Origin: Yinghuangia seranimata
GTDB lineage: Bacteria; Actinomycetota; Actinomycetes; Streptomycetales; Streptomycetaceae
Direction: 5' to 3'
Assembly (NCBI RefSeq): GCF_029953285.1
Contig: NZ_JASAOI010000034.1
Span: 1 to 64,000, forward strand
Length of the DNA: 64,000 nt
Below, one piece after another: positions 36,532 through 46,096 of the stretch (position 1 is its first letter; each line of letters starts with the position of its first letter). Under the pieces are notes generated by a model, which made no database searches, had not been told where the DNA came from, and was given only the letters and a program-made list of their open reading frames with translations. The translations under genes and the position numbers were made by a program.

Positions 36532-36668
36532 CCGGCGAATCCGGTGTCTGATACCCCGCCGGAAGTGAACGTGAACGCACGGCAAATGATCGCGCGGATT
36601 GTGTTGCGACGCATGTTGTAGGGAATAACTCCGCCAGACATCGGCGGCATCCGCCGGTGTCCGCAACG

Positions 36669-36689
36669 CAGGTGACCCCCCGTCACCTG
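36669..36689. promoter_or_regulatory. inverted repeat upstream of the PhoH gene
   Basis: CAGGTGAC and GTCACCTG flank a five-base C loop, 142 bases before the gene start. It may be an operator or a weak terminator for uppS. The rest of 36532-36830 contains no other feature I can support. Confidence 0.45.
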
Positions 36690-36830
36690 CCAGGGAGGCC
36701 CTTCCGTGCGGATACTGCACAACTGTCCACGGCGACAGGAGGGCCAGGCACCCGGCCCTCGGGCCCGGTCCTGGACTCCGAGCGATCAGGGCGTACGGTG
36801 CGCGCGCCCTGAAAGGGGGCGAGGCTTCCC

Positions 36831-38147
36831 GTGGCCACGAACCAACGCCGTGCTCCGCAGCGCCGCACGTACGTCCTTGACACCAGCGTGCTGCTTGCGG
36901 ACCCTGCCGCATTCTTGCGGTTCGACGAGCACGAAGTGGTCCTGCCCGTCATCGTGATCACCGAGCTGGAGGCCAAGCGCCACCACCCCGAGCTCGGTTA
37001 CTTCGCCCGGCACGCGCTGCGCAGTCTGGATGAACTGCGCACGAAGTACGGCCGGCTCGACGCCCCCATCCCCATCGGGGAGGCCGGCGGCACGTTGCGG
37101 GTGGAGCTCAACCACATCGACGCGACCGTCCTCCCGCCCGGATTCCGGCTCGGCGACAACGACTCGCGCATCCTCGCGGTGGCCCGGCACCTCCAGGCGG
37201 AGGGGCACGACGTCACCCTGGTGTCGAAGGACGTTCCCATGCGGGTGAAAGCGTCCGCGGTGGGTTTGAGCGCGGAGGAGTACCTGGCGGAGCTCGTCAG
37301 CACGTCCGGCTGGACGGGCATGGCCGAACTCCAGGTCGCCGCCCAGGACATCGACGACCTGTTCGAGCACGAGCGGGTGCGCCTGGAGGCCGCGGCCGAT
37401 CTGCCGTGCCACACCGGCCTGGTGCTGGTGAGCGAACGCGGCAAGGCACTCGCGCGGGTGACGGCCGACAAGCAGGTGCGCCTGGTGCGCGGCGACCGCG
37501 ACGTCTTCGGACTGCACGGCCGCAGCGCCGAACAGCGCATCGCGCTCGACCTGTTGCTCGACCCCGAGGTCGGCATCGTGTCGCTCGGCGGGCGTGCCGG
37601 CACCGGCAAGTCCGCGTTGGCGATGTGCGCCGGTCTGGAGGCCGTCCTCGAACGGCGGCAGCACCGCAAGGTGATGGTGTTCCGTCCGCTGTACGCGGTC
37701 GGCGGCCAGGAGCTCGGCTATCTGCCCGGCACCGAGAACGAGAAGATGAGCCCGTGGGCGCAGGCGGTGTTCGACACGCTGTCGGCCGTCACCACCGCGG
37801 ACGTCATCGAAGAGGTCGTCGGGCGCGGGATGCTCGAAGTCCTGCCGCTCACCCACATCCGCGGCCGCTCGCTGCACGACGCCTACGTGATCGTCGACGA
37901 GGCGCAGTCGCTCGAGCGGAACGTCCTGCTGACCGTGCTGTCCCGCATCGGCAGCAACTCGCGCGTGGTGCTCACGCACGACGTAGCGCAGCGTGACAAC
38001 CTGCGGGTGGGCCGGCACGACGGCGTCGTCGCGGTGGTCGAGAAGCTCAAGGGGCACCCGCTGTTCGCGCACGTGACGCTCACGCGCAGCGAGCGTTCGC
38101 CGATCGCGGCGCTGGTCACGGAGATGCTGGAGGACCTGCCCGCGTAG
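36831..38147 (+). CDS. PIN-PhoH fusion ATPase
   Basis: A 438-residue PhoH2-type protein. Residues 12-140 are a PIN ribonuclease domain with acidic residues D17 (VLDTS), E45/E47, D109/D111 (GDNDSR) and D134 (SKDVP). Residues 230-435 are a PhoH ATPase with Walker [12 protein letters not shown] (K260) and Walker [10 protein letters not shown]. Relatives show RNA helicase-plus-RNase activity and belong to toxin-antitoxin-like loci, but no small antitoxin gene is seen directly upstream. The GTG at 36831 has GGGGGCGAGG upstream. A terminator follows. Confidence 0.93.
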   Translation: MATNQRRAPQRRTYVLDTSVLLADPAAFLRFDEHEVVLPVIVITELEAKRHHPELGYFARHALRSLDELRTKYGRLDAPIPIGEAGGTLRVELNHIDATVLPPGFRLGDNDSRILAVARHLQAEGHDVTLVSKDVPMRVKASAVGLSAEEYLAELVSTSGWTGMAELQVAAQDIDDLFEHERVRLEAAADLPCHTGLVLVSERGKALARVTADKQVRLVRGDRDVFGLHGRSAEQRIALDLLLDPEVGIVSLGGRAGTGKSALAMCAGLEAVLERRQHRKVMVFRPLYAVGGQELGYLPGTENEKMSPWAQAVFDTLSAVTTADVIEEVVGRGMLEVLPLTHIRGRSLHDAYVIVDEAQSLERNVLLTVLSRIGSNSRVVLTHDVAQRDNLRVGRHDGVVAVVEKLKGHPLFAHVTLTRSERSPIAALVTEMLEDLPA

Positions 38148-38180
38148 CCGGGGCACGTCCCGAGCCGTACGTCGACAAGG

Positions 38181-38209
38181 CCGGCGGCCCTGCTTGTCAG
38201 GGCCGCCGG
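38181..38209 (+). terminator. terminator after the PIN-PhoH gene
   Basis: A 12-bp perfect stem CCGGCGGCCCTG with loop CTTGT, 34 bases past the stop. Confidence 0.85.
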
Positions 38210-38740
38210 ACCTGTGTGAAAGTCCCGGTCCGTACGGGGCCAAGGTCCCGGTTCGGTACATCTGATGACACCGTGCCACGTTAACGACGCCTTTATCCGC
38301 GAGTGTGCGATGCTCCGGAAACGGCATGCCGCCGGGTCGAAACCGATGAGCGTATTGCGCGCCACAAGTCCCCCGCAGCGGAACTGATTTGTTGCCGTTG
38401 TTTCCCCTGCTGTGACTTTCGACACCCGCACGAAAATTGCCTTCGCGTGTCGCCCTGAGGCAGGCTCGTTGACTTGTAGGACCCCGCGTATGGCTGTGTG
38501 CGCCCAGAAGGTCGCCGGAACTCCGGCGATTCGGACGGGCGCGGGCACCGGCGACTACTCGCCACCAGCACGACGCAACTGAACAGAGCCCGCCGCCATA
38601 CGCCGCCCGAACCTTGTGCCCGCCCCTCGGGGTGTGCCGGGCCAGAGCCTCCCGTGACCAGCTAGACCGGGGAGGCCCGCGACCAGGGGTGAGGCCCGCC
38701 TGCCGCCGCGAGGTGGCGGGCGACTGCGGAAGGAACATGT
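38210..38740 (+). promoter_or_regulatory. long upstream region and structured leader of the transglycosylase gene
   Basis: About 530 bases without a convincing gene. A possible -35 TTGACT lies near 38470. The last 180 bases (38560-38740) can form several GC stems, for example around GCCCCTCGGGG and CCCGCC with GGCGGG, and end in GGAAGGA before the start. Cell-wall hydrolase genes in this group often carry c-di-AMP riboswitches at this place, but I cannot find the core motifs in their usual order. Confidence 0.4.
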
Positions 38741-39454
38741 GTGAGCCGGGTTTCGGTCCGGGGGATAGCCGTGGCCTCTGCCACGGCCGTAACGGCGGTC
38801 GGCGCTGTTGTCGGTATCACGGGTACCGGCGCGACCGCTTCCAGCGCCCAGACGGTCGACACCGCGAGCACCACGACCAAGCTCCTCGATGTGCCGGGTA
38901 CCACCCAGGCGCAGCAGGTGAGCAGCGGTGTTCTCACGCAGGCGGACGCCCAGACCGCCGCGTACGACGAGGCCCAGCGCTTCCAGGCCGAAGAGGCCGC
39001 GCGCATCCAGGCCGAGCAGCAGGCGGCGGCGGACAAGGCGGCCGCCGACAAGGCGGCCGCGGAGAAGGCCGCGGCGGACAAGGCGAAGGCCGACAAGGCC
39101 GCGGCCGACAAGGCCGCCGCCGACCGCGCGAGCCGCTCCGACACGCGCGCCCCGGTCACCGCCAACCCGGGTGACCCCAGGGCCATCGCGCAGTCGATGA
39201 TGAGCGCCACCCAGTACCAGTGCTTCAGCAACATCGTGGAGCGCGAGAGCGGCTGGAACTACAAGGCGACGAACGCGTCCTCCGGCGCGTACGGCCTGGT
39301 CCAGGCGCTGCCGGGCTCGAAGATGGCCACGGCCGGCGCCGACTGGCGCACCAACCCCGAGACCCAGATCAAGTGGGGTCTCGACTACATGAACAGCCGC
39401 TACGGCAGCCCCTGCGCCGCGTGGTCGTTCTGGCAGTCGCACCACTGGTACTGA
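38741..39454 (+). CDS. secreted lytic transglycosylase-like protein
   Basis: A 237-residue secreted protein. The N-terminus is a signal sequence (RGIAVASATAVTAVGAVVGI). Residues 80-130 are an Ala/Asp/Lys coiled-coil repeat (ADKAAADKAAAEKAAADK), likely a wall-spanning spacer. The C-terminal 95 residues form a lysozyme-like domain: FSNIVERESGWNYKATNASSG with a catalytic glutamate, AYGLVQALPGSKMA and GLDYMNSRYGSPCAAW. This matches the resuscitation/aggregation-factor type of peptidoglycan lyase. The GTG at 38741 has GGAAGGA seven bases upstream. It probably acts on peptidoglycan during growth or germination. Confidence 0.88.
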   Translation: MSRVSVRGIAVASATAVTAVGAVVGITGTGATASSAQTVDTASTTTKLLDVPGTTQAQQVSSGVLTQADAQTAAYDEAQRFQAEEAARIQAEQQAAADKAAADKAAAEKAAADKAKADKAAADKAAADRASRSDTRAPVTANPGDPRAIAQSMMSATQYQCFSNIVERESGWNYKATNASSGAYGLVQALPGSKMATAGADWRTNPETQIKWGLDYMNSRYGSPCAAWSFWQSHHWY

Positions 39455-39521
39455 GCCGACCGCTCAGCACCACCGCTAGCACCACCGCTCGACCGGGCCC
39501 TGAGGGCCCGTAGAAGCCACG

Positions 39522-39563
39522 CGAGCCCCGCCGGCGCCTCCTGGGAGGCCCTGGCGGGGCTCG
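39522..39563. terminator. branched hairpin downstream of the transglycosylase
   Basis: An 11-bp stem (CGAGCCCCGCC) enclosing an inner GCCTCC/GGAGGC hairpin. A smaller stem CGGGCCC-TGA-GGGCCCG precedes it at 39494-39510. The rest of the 349-bp gap to 39803 has no feature I can support. Confidence 0.75.
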
Positions 39564-39803
39564 TGGCGTTACGGACCCGCCTGGGGCCCGCGCACGCCTT
39601 GCCGTGCGCCGCCCTGGCGGGGCGTCTCTTCGGTTGTCCGCATCCGTCGTGTCCGGCGGTGGTGACCAGCGCACCGCCCGGACCGGGTGAGGCCCGTACG
39701 CCAGGGGGGAAGGTGCCCGAGGCGCACGAAGAGCTTTGTACCCGGCCCGGGTGGGCCTAAACCGGACAGATCCGGAGGTTCTTCGGGATCACTGCGGACG
39801 GGG

Positions 39804-40988
<1,185 letters not shown>

Positions 40989-41003
40989 CTATGTCAAGGA
41001 TAT

Positions 41004-41019
41004 GTACGGCTCACCGTAC
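41004..41019. promoter_or_regulatory. inverted repeat in the thiolase-TetR intergenic region
   Basis: GTACGG and CCGTAC with a four-base spacer lie 40 bases upstream of the thiolase start. This is a candidate operator for the divergent TetR protein. Confidence 0.45.
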
Positions 41020-41152
41020 GGCGACGCGGCGGCCGCTTCAAGGGCCTGGCCGACGCGCGTCGGTGCGAGGTGACGCAACTCGCACCGAATCCCCACAGGA
41101 CCCTCGCCTCTCATCCCTCTGCGTGTCGCCGATCTTGATTACGCTTCGTAGT

Positions 41153-42463
41153 GTGAGCACCGAGGGGGAGCGTGGTCGGAAACCGCCACGTGGTCGGCCG
41201 TACGACCGCCGTTCGCAGATCCTCCGGCATGCGCGGACGCTCTTCGCGCGGCAGGGGTACGGCGGCACGACAGTCCGTCAGATCGCGGACGCGGCCCAGT
41301 TGTTGTCCGGAAGCTTGTACCACCACTTCGCCTCGAAGGAGGCGATGTTGCTCGACATCATGGAGGACTTCTTCGCCGATACGCTGACCCGGCACCGCGC
41401 GACGCTGGCCGCGGCGGCCGACGATCCCGTCGTCGCTCTGCGTGGTCTGATCCGCAGCACCCTGTCGGTGATCGCGCGGGATCCGGACACCGCGCTCGTG
41501 GTGGTGGGGGAGTGCCGCCGGCTGGCCCAGACGGAACGTTTCGGGTGGCTCGCCGAGCGCACCGCGGAGACGTCCGGCATGTGGCGGCGGGTGCTCGAGG
41601 ACGGCGTCCGCAGCGGGGCGTTCCGCGCCGACCTGCGGCCCGCGACCACGGCGCACCTGGTGCAGACCGCGGTGTGGGCGATGGCGCAGTGGTACCGGGG
41701 CGACGGCCGGTACGGGCCCGACGAGGCGTCCGGGATCGTCGTCGACCTCTTTCTCGGCGGGCTGGCCGCGTCCGAGGCGTACCGTACGCGCGGGCTGGAC
41801 GCGATCCTCGGCGGCGCCCGCCCGTCACGCCCCGCGGTCGGGGTGGCGCCCAAGGCGTTCGGGACGCCGGAGGAGCGCATGGGGCGGATGGCGGTACCGG
41901 GGACGGGGGACGCGCGGGCGCGCATCGCGTACGCGGCCGGCGTGCTGTTCGCGCAACAGGGCTACGCGGTCACCACCATCAGGCAGATCGCCGAACTGGC
42001 GGGCGTGCCGGTGGGCAGCGTCGCGCACCACATCGGCAGCAAGGAACGGCTGTTCGCGCAGATGATGAACGGCTTCTTCCGCGAACTGCGCGAAGGGTTC
42101 GAGCGCGACGCGGCCCTCGGGCCCACGCCGATCGCCCGGATCGAGGGGCTGGTCAGGCACACCGTCGACACGCTCGCCGACCACGGCGTGGTCGCGGTGA
42201 TCCTCATCAACGAGCGCTGGGAGGACCTGCCGACCGGCGAGCTGGACATGCTGTTCGGGTACGTCGACGCCGTGTGGACACAGGCGTTCGCCGACGGGAT
42301 GAGCGCGGGCGTCCTGCGCGACGGGCTGGACGCGGCGTTCGCGCAGCGCGTGGTGCGGAGCGCGATCTCCACCAGCAGCGGGGCGTTCCGCGGGATGGGG
42401 GTGGCGGACGTGGCGGGGCTGTACCAGGAGATCGCGCTGGCGGGGATCGGGGCGCGGGCATGA
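41153..42463 (+). CDS. tandem TetR regulator (two HTH domains in one chain)
   Basis: A 436-residue protein containing two complete TetR units. The first HTH is at about 20-65 (RRSQILRHARTLFARQGYGGTTVRQIADAAQLLSGSLYHHFASKEAML), with its ligand domain to about 200. The second HTH is at about 245-290 (ARIAYAAGVLFAQQGYAVTTIRQIAELAGVPVGSVAHHIGSKERLF), with a further C-terminal domain. Normal TetR proteins are about 200 residues, so this is a duplication and fusion. It could bind DNA as an intramolecular pseudo-dimer. Start GTG at 41153 has CGTAG upstream. It is divergent from the thiolase. Confidence 0.88.
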   Translation: MSTEGERGRKPPRGRPYDRRSQILRHARTLFARQGYGGTTVRQIADAAQLLSGSLYHHFASKEAMLLDIMEDFFADTLTRHRATLAAAADDPVVALRGLIRSTLSVIARDPDTALVVVGECRRLAQTERFGWLAERTAETSGMWRRVLEDGVRSGAFRADLRPATTAHLVQTAVWAMAQWYRGDGRYGPDEASGIVVDLFLGGLAASEAYRTRGLDAILGGARPSRPAVGVAPKAFGTPEERMGRMAVPGTGDARARIAYAAGVLFAQQGYAVTTIRQIAELAGVPVGSVAHHIGSKERLFAQMMNGFFRELREGFERDAALGPTPIARIEGLVRHTVDTLADHGVVAVILINERWEDLPTGELDMLFGYVDAVWTQAFADGMSAGVLRDGLDAAFAQRVVRSAISTSSGAFRGMGVADVAGLYQEIALAGIGARA

Positions 42464-42466
42464 GAA

Positions 42467-42498
42467 CGGGGCGGTACGGGAGTTCCCGTACCGCCCCG
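42467..42498. terminator. convergent terminator between tandem TetR and ahpD
   Basis: A 15-bp perfect stem (CGGGGCGGTACGGGA) with a two-base loop, effectively 14 bp with a four-base loop, starting four bases past the stop. Confidence 0.88.
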
Positions 42499-42529
42499 CT
42501 TCGTCTTGCCGCCGCCGCGAAGGGCGGAC

Positions 42530-43066
42530 TCAGACCTGCTCGGTCACGGCCTCGGCGTCGAGGGTGACCGCGACCGCGTTGACCACGGCGGCGATCTTCA
42601 GCGCTTCCTGGACGGTCTCGCGCGGCACGCCCTCCTTGCGGAGCACCTGCTCGTGCGACTCCAGGCAGCGGCCGCAGCCGTTGATCGCCGACACCGCGAG
42701 CGACCAGAGCTCGAAGTCGGCCTTCGGCGCGCCCGGGCTCGCCATGATGTTCATCCGCAGCCCGGCACGCAGGTTGCTGTACTCGGGGTCGCCGATGAGG
42801 TGCAGCGCGCGGTAGTACACGTTGTTCATCGCCATGATGGCCGCGGCGGCCTTGGCGGCGGTGAACGCCTCGGCGGAGAGCCGGCTCTTCGCCTCGGGCT
42901 CCAGCTCACGCAGCACCTTCGGGCTGCGCGAGGCGATCGCGCAGGCCAGCACGGTGCCCCAGAGCGTCTGCTCGGGGAGCTTGGAGTTGCCGACGACCGA
43001 GCTCAGGTTGAGCTTCAGGTCCTTGGCGAACTCCGGGAGTTCGGCCTTCAGGACGTCGAGACCCAT
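42530..43066 (-). CDS. ahpD: alkyl hydroperoxide reductase AhpD
   Basis: A 178-residue AhpD. It carries electrons from dihydrolipoamide-type donors to AhpC. The redox motif is C131-G-R-C134 in [13 protein letters not shown], with H138 completing the proton relay of the EXXCXXXCXXXH family. The gene starts three bases after ahpC stops, so they form an operon. The ATG at 43066 is well placed. No signal peptide: cytoplasmic. Confidence 0.95.
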   Translation of the reverse strand: MGLDVLKAELPEFAKDLKLNLSSVVGNSKLPEQTLWGTVLACAIASRSPKVLRELEPEAKSRLSAEAFTAAKAAAAIMAMNNVYYRALHLIGDPEYSNLRAGLRMNIMASPGAPKADFELWSLAVSAINGCGRCLESHEQVLRKEGVPRETVQEALKIAAVVNAVAVTLDAEAVTEQV

Positions 43067-43069
43067 GCG

Positions 43070-43621
43070 TCAGCCCGCCATCAGCGCGGCGGCGTCGAGC
43101 GTGTCGCCGCCCTTCTGCCAGTTGCAGGGGCACAGCTCGTCGGTCTGCAGGGCGTCGAGAACGCGCAGGACCTCGTCGGGGTTGCGGCCGACCGAGCCGG
43201 CGGTGACCATCACGAACTGGATCTCGTTGTTCGGGTCGACGATGAAGACCGCGCGGTCCGCGACACCGTCGGCGTTGAGCACGCCGCACGCCTCGGCCAG
43301 CTCGCGCTTGATGTCGCTCAGCATCGGGAACGGCAGGTCGGTCAGGTCCGGGTGGTCCTTGCGCCAGGCCAGGTGCACGAACTCCGAGTCCGTGGACACG
43401 CCCAGCACCTGCGTGTCGCGGTCGGCGAACTCCTCGTTGAGGCGGCCGAACGCGGCGATCTCCGTCGGACACACGAAGGTGAAGTCCTTCGGCCAGAAGA
43501 AGACGACGCGCCACTTGCCGTCGTACGACTTGTTCGTGATCTGCTCGAAGGCCTTGTCGGCCTCGATCGACACGACGCCGGTCAGGTCGTACTCGGGGAA
43601 CTGGTTACCGACAGTAAGCAC
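43070..43621 (-). CDS. ahpC: alkyl hydroperoxide reductase AhpC (2-Cys peroxiredoxin)
   Basis: A 183-residue peroxiredoxin reducing hydroperoxides and peroxynitrite. The peroxidatic cysteine is C51 in FTFVCPTEIAAF, and resolving cysteines C164/C166 are in ELCPCNWQKGG, typical of the AhpC partners of AhpD. GTG at 43621 follows GGAGGAG. It is the first gene of ahpC-ahpD, divergent from oxyR, the classical actinomycete arrangement. Confidence 0.96.
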   Translation of the reverse strand: MLTVGNQFPEYDLTGVVSIEADKAFEQITNKSYDGKWRVVFFWPKDFTFVCPTEIAAFGRLNEEFADRDTQVLGVSTDSEFVHLAWRKDHPDLTDLPFPMLSDIKRELAEACGVLNADGVADRAVFIVDPNNEIQFVMVTAGSVGRNPDEVLRVLDALQTDELCPCNWQKGGDTLDAAALMAG

Positions 43622-43749
43622 TGGGTCTCCTCCGCGCTGGTGCTACCGGCCCGCTTCGCGGCGGCCGGTCGGACGTACGCGGATCACCGTGCCATGTTTT
43701 CATTGATCAGTGAAATAGCCTGTTGCCGAACGTTTGATAGGGAGTAGTT
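43622..43749. promoter_or_regulatory. ahpC-oxyR divergent control region
   Basis: A 128-bp divergent spacer. The AT-rich part (TTTTCATTGATCAGTGAAAT near 43697 and GTTTGATAG near 43732) is where OxyR would be expected to bind in related organisms. I see dyad-like ATTGATCAGTGAAAT but no certain consensus. Confidence 0.5.
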
Positions 43750-44679
43750 ATCAGTACCCGTACGCCCACGATCGCCCAGCTCAAAGCCTTCGCGGCGGTG
43801 GCCGACCACCTGCACTTCCGCGACGCGGCGGCGGTCGTGGGGACCAGCCAGCCGGCGCTCTCCAGTGCGGTCGCGGCCCTCGAGGAGGCCCTCGGGACCC
43901 AGCTCGTGGAACGTACCACGCGGCGTGTCCTCTTGACGCCGGCCGGAGAAAGGGTCGCCCGGCATGCACGGAGAGTGCTCGACGCCCTCGACGACCTCGT
44001 CGACGAGGCCGAGTCCGCGCGCCGCCCCTTCACCGGCCCGCTGCACCTCGGCGTCATCCCGACGGTCGCCCCGTACGTCCTGCCGACCCTCCTGCGGCTG
44101 GTCCGCGACGAGTACCGCGAACTCGACCTGTACGTCCACGAGGAACAGACCCACTCCCTCCTGGACGGCCTCGCGGCGGGACGACTCGACCTCCTGCTGC
44201 TGGCCCTGCCGGCCGGCGTTCCCGGCGTCGACGAGATCCCCGTCTACGACGAGGACTTCACCCTCGTCGTCCCCGAAGGACACCCGCTCGCCGGATGCCA
44301 GGGCGTCCCGCGCGCCCAACTCCGCGACATGGACATCCTCCTGCTCGACGAAGGCCACTGCCTGCGCGACCAGGCCCTCGACGTCTGCCGTGAAGTGGGC
44401 GCCGCCGAAGCCGGCGCCACCCGCGCGGCGAGCCTCCCGACCCTCGTCCAACTCGTCGCCGGCGGCCTCGGCGCCACCCTCCTCCCCGAAACCGCCATCG
44501 GCGTAGAAACCCGCCCCGGCTCCCGCCTGGCCGTAGCCCGCTTCACCGACCCGGCCCCCTACCGCCGCATCGGCCTCGTCCTACGCGCCAGCACCGGCCG
44601 CGCGGCCGAGTTCAGCCAACTCGCCGAATCCCTCCGCCAGTCGATCGCCGACCTGCCGGTCCGGGTGGTGCGGGGCTGA
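43750..44679 (+). CDS. oxyR: OxyR LysR-family peroxide sensor, start codon non-canonical
   Basis: The LysR HTH is visible as PTIAQLKAFAAVADHLHFRDAAAVVGTSQPALSSAVAALEEALG. The C-terminal domain has the peroxide-sensing cysteines in GHCLRDQALDVC, matching OxyR. The frame runs from a TAG at 43738 to 44679, but the first standard start is GTG at 43798, which would remove the first helix of the HTH. The best start is ATC at 43750 (ISTRTPTIAQL) with GGGAG upstream. Either translation begins at ATC, or one base is wrong nearby. Total about 309 residues from 43750, the usual OxyR length. Confidence 0.85.
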   Translation: MSTRTPTIAQLKAFAAVADHLHFRDAAAVVGTSQPALSSAVAALEEALGTQLVERTTRRVLLTPAGERVARHARRVLDALDDLVDEAESARRPFTGPLHLGVIPTVAPYVLPTLLRLVRDEYRELDLYVHEEQTHSLLDGLAAGRLDLLLLALPAGVPGVDEIPVYDEDFTLVVPEGHPLAGCQGVPRAQLRDMDILLLDEGHCLRDQALDVCREVGAAEAGATRAASLPTLVQLVAGGLGATLLPETAIGVETRPGSRLAVARFTDPAPYRRIGLVLRASTGRAAEFSQLAESLRQSIADLPVRVVRG

Positions 44680-44702
44680 CGGGTTCCGAGTGCGCGGTTC
44701 GG

Positions 44703-45554
44703 TCAGGAGGCTGCTCGTCCGCTGCGGTTCCTGGCGAAGTAGTCGGCGACCTGGATCAGTTCGGGGTCCATGATGATCGCGAACCGTTGTGCGTCGGTCA
44801 GAGGCAGCGGCGTGCTCAGGTTCGGCGCGAGATAGGCGTCGCCGACAATGATCATGGTTTGTCCGAAGGTGAGCATCGACTGAGCGGGCGACCACTTCTG
44901 GTGGTTGATGGTCGCGTAGTCACCATTCGGCAGTCGGCTCTCCGTGCACGTGACGCCGGTTCCGGCCGCGAGTTCGGCGTTGTCTCCGGTCGGACACATG
45001 TGCCACGGCGAGTGGTTGGCGGACGGTGGCTCGCCGGTCGCAGCGTTTACGGACACCCCGTACCGCACGTTGTCGAGGTGCACGATGAACTCCGGCATGC
45101 CGTCCACAACCTCGATGCTGTTTCCGGGCGGCAGCAGTCTGTGCAAGATGTCCGCCATCCGCTGCTGGTAGACGGCGAACAACGGCGTCCCCGCGCCGAT
45201 CAGGGCCGCATTGCCGCTGGTATTGGGGAGCGGCCGTTCGACGAGCGGGTACGTCGCGGTCGGCGGGGTCAGCTCGGTCAGCTGCGTCAGCCACGGTCGC
45301 GGCGCACTTGAAGGCTGCGCGGCCGCGGTCTGTCCGGTGTCGCCGCGCATGAACCGAGGGACCGCGACCGCGGTGCCGGCGACGGCGGTCGCGATGCTGA
45401 GGCTCACGACAGCGGTGAGCAGGCGTACTCGCCGCCGACGTCGACGCCCCTCCACCAGCGCGCCGGGTACGAGGTCGGTGGTCGGCGGCAGGGCATGGAC
45501 GGACTCGGCCATGAGTGCCTTGAGTCGAGCGCGCTCGATGGGGGGCGTGTCCAT
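44703..45554 (-). CDS. type-A sigma-partner membrane protein (array copy 1)
   Basis: A 283-residue protein. Residues 1-42 are cytoplasmic (KALMAESVHALPPTTDLVPGALVEGRRRRRR), with one membrane segment at about 43-66 and an extracytoplasmic domain. The domain shares blocks with its paralogues at 46097, 47731 and 49163: YQQRMADILHRLLP, two cysteines (WHMCPTG and VTCTESRLPNG) and a final LPLTDAQRFAIIMDPELIQVADYF. Start ATG 45554 has GGAGGG and follows the sigma stop by two bases, so the pair is coupled. No HxxxCxxC zinc motif. Function as sigma partner is inferred. Confidence 0.7.
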   Translation of the reverse strand: MDTPPIERARLKALMAESVHALPPTTDLVPGALVEGRRRRRRVRLLTAVVSLSIATAVAGTAVAVPRFMRGDTGQTAAAQPSSAPRPWLTQLTELTPPTATYPLVERPLPNTSGNAALIGAGTPLFAVYQQRMADILHRLLPPGNSIEVVDGMPEFIVHLDNVRYGVSVNAATGEPPSANHSPWHMCPTGDNAELAAGTGVTCTESRLPNGDYATINHQKWSPAQSMLTFGQTMIIVGDAYLAPNLSTPLPLTDAQRFAIIMDPELIQVADYFARNRSGRAAS

Positions 45555-45556
45555 GC

Positions 45557-46084
45557 TCAACCCTCCGTCGCGTAGAGGTCGGCGTCTTCCCCCAGCAGCT
45601 CGCGCAGTTGCCGCAGTGCGCGCGTGCACGTGCTCTTGACGGTGCCGGGGCGGCAGTTCATGGACGCGGCGACCGCCTCGATCGGTTGGTCCTCCCAGTA
45701 GCGGAGTACGACCATCGCCCGCGCCTTCGGGCTGAGGGCTGCGAGCGCCTCCACCAGAGTGACGCGCAGATCGGGCCTGTCGGGCCCGACCGGTGGTGTG
45801 ATCGGCGTGTGCAACTCGCGTTCGCGCCTGCTCGACCGCTGTTCGGCCAGGAACGTGCGGGTGAGCACGGTCTTTGCGTACGCGTCGATGTTGGTGGCCC
45901 TGCTTGCCTTGCGCCAGTACTGGAACAGCTTGGCCAGGGTGGTCTGGGTCAGGTCCTGTGCGCGGTCCGCGTTACCGCAGAGCAGGAACGCCGTGCGGTA
46001 AAGCTGCTGCTGGCGGGCTCTCGCGTAGGTCTCGAAGTCGGACGCTTCCCCGCGTGGTTCTTCAGCCGCCATTGAGGGCCCCAC
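45557..46084 (-). CDS. SigE-family ECF sigma factor (array copy 3)
   Basis: A 175-residue sigma factor. Region 2 is FETYARARQQQLYRTAFLLCGNADRAQDLTQTTLAKLFQYW, with the helix that recognises the -10 element; region 4 is LSPKARAMVVLRYWEDQPIEAVAASMNCRPGTVKSTCTRALRQLRELL. It belongs to the actinobacterial SigE-type ECF family (no zinc anti-sigma expected). GTG at 46084 has GAGGA upstream; ATG at 46072 is an alternative. Coupled to the type-A gene downstream, and preceded by a type-B gene 12 bases upstream. Confidence 0.88.
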   Translation of the reverse strand: MGPSMAAEEPRGEASDFETYARARQQQLYRTAFLLCGNADRAQDLTQTTLAKLFQYWRKASRATNIDAYAKTVLTRTFLAEQRSSRRERELHTPITPPVGPDRPDLRVTLVEALAALSPKARAMVVLRYWEDQPIEAVAASMNCRPGTVKSTCTRALRQLRELLGEDADLYATEG

Positions 46085-46096
46085 AACGGTGATTCC

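Noticed and set aside
38560-38740. c-di-AMP (ydaO-type) riboswitch upstream of the transglycosylase gene
   Set aside because: CAGCTAGACCGGGGAGGC and GGGGTGAGGCC resemble parts of the motif but in the wrong order, and the GGGGAACCC block is missing. Kept only as a structured leader.
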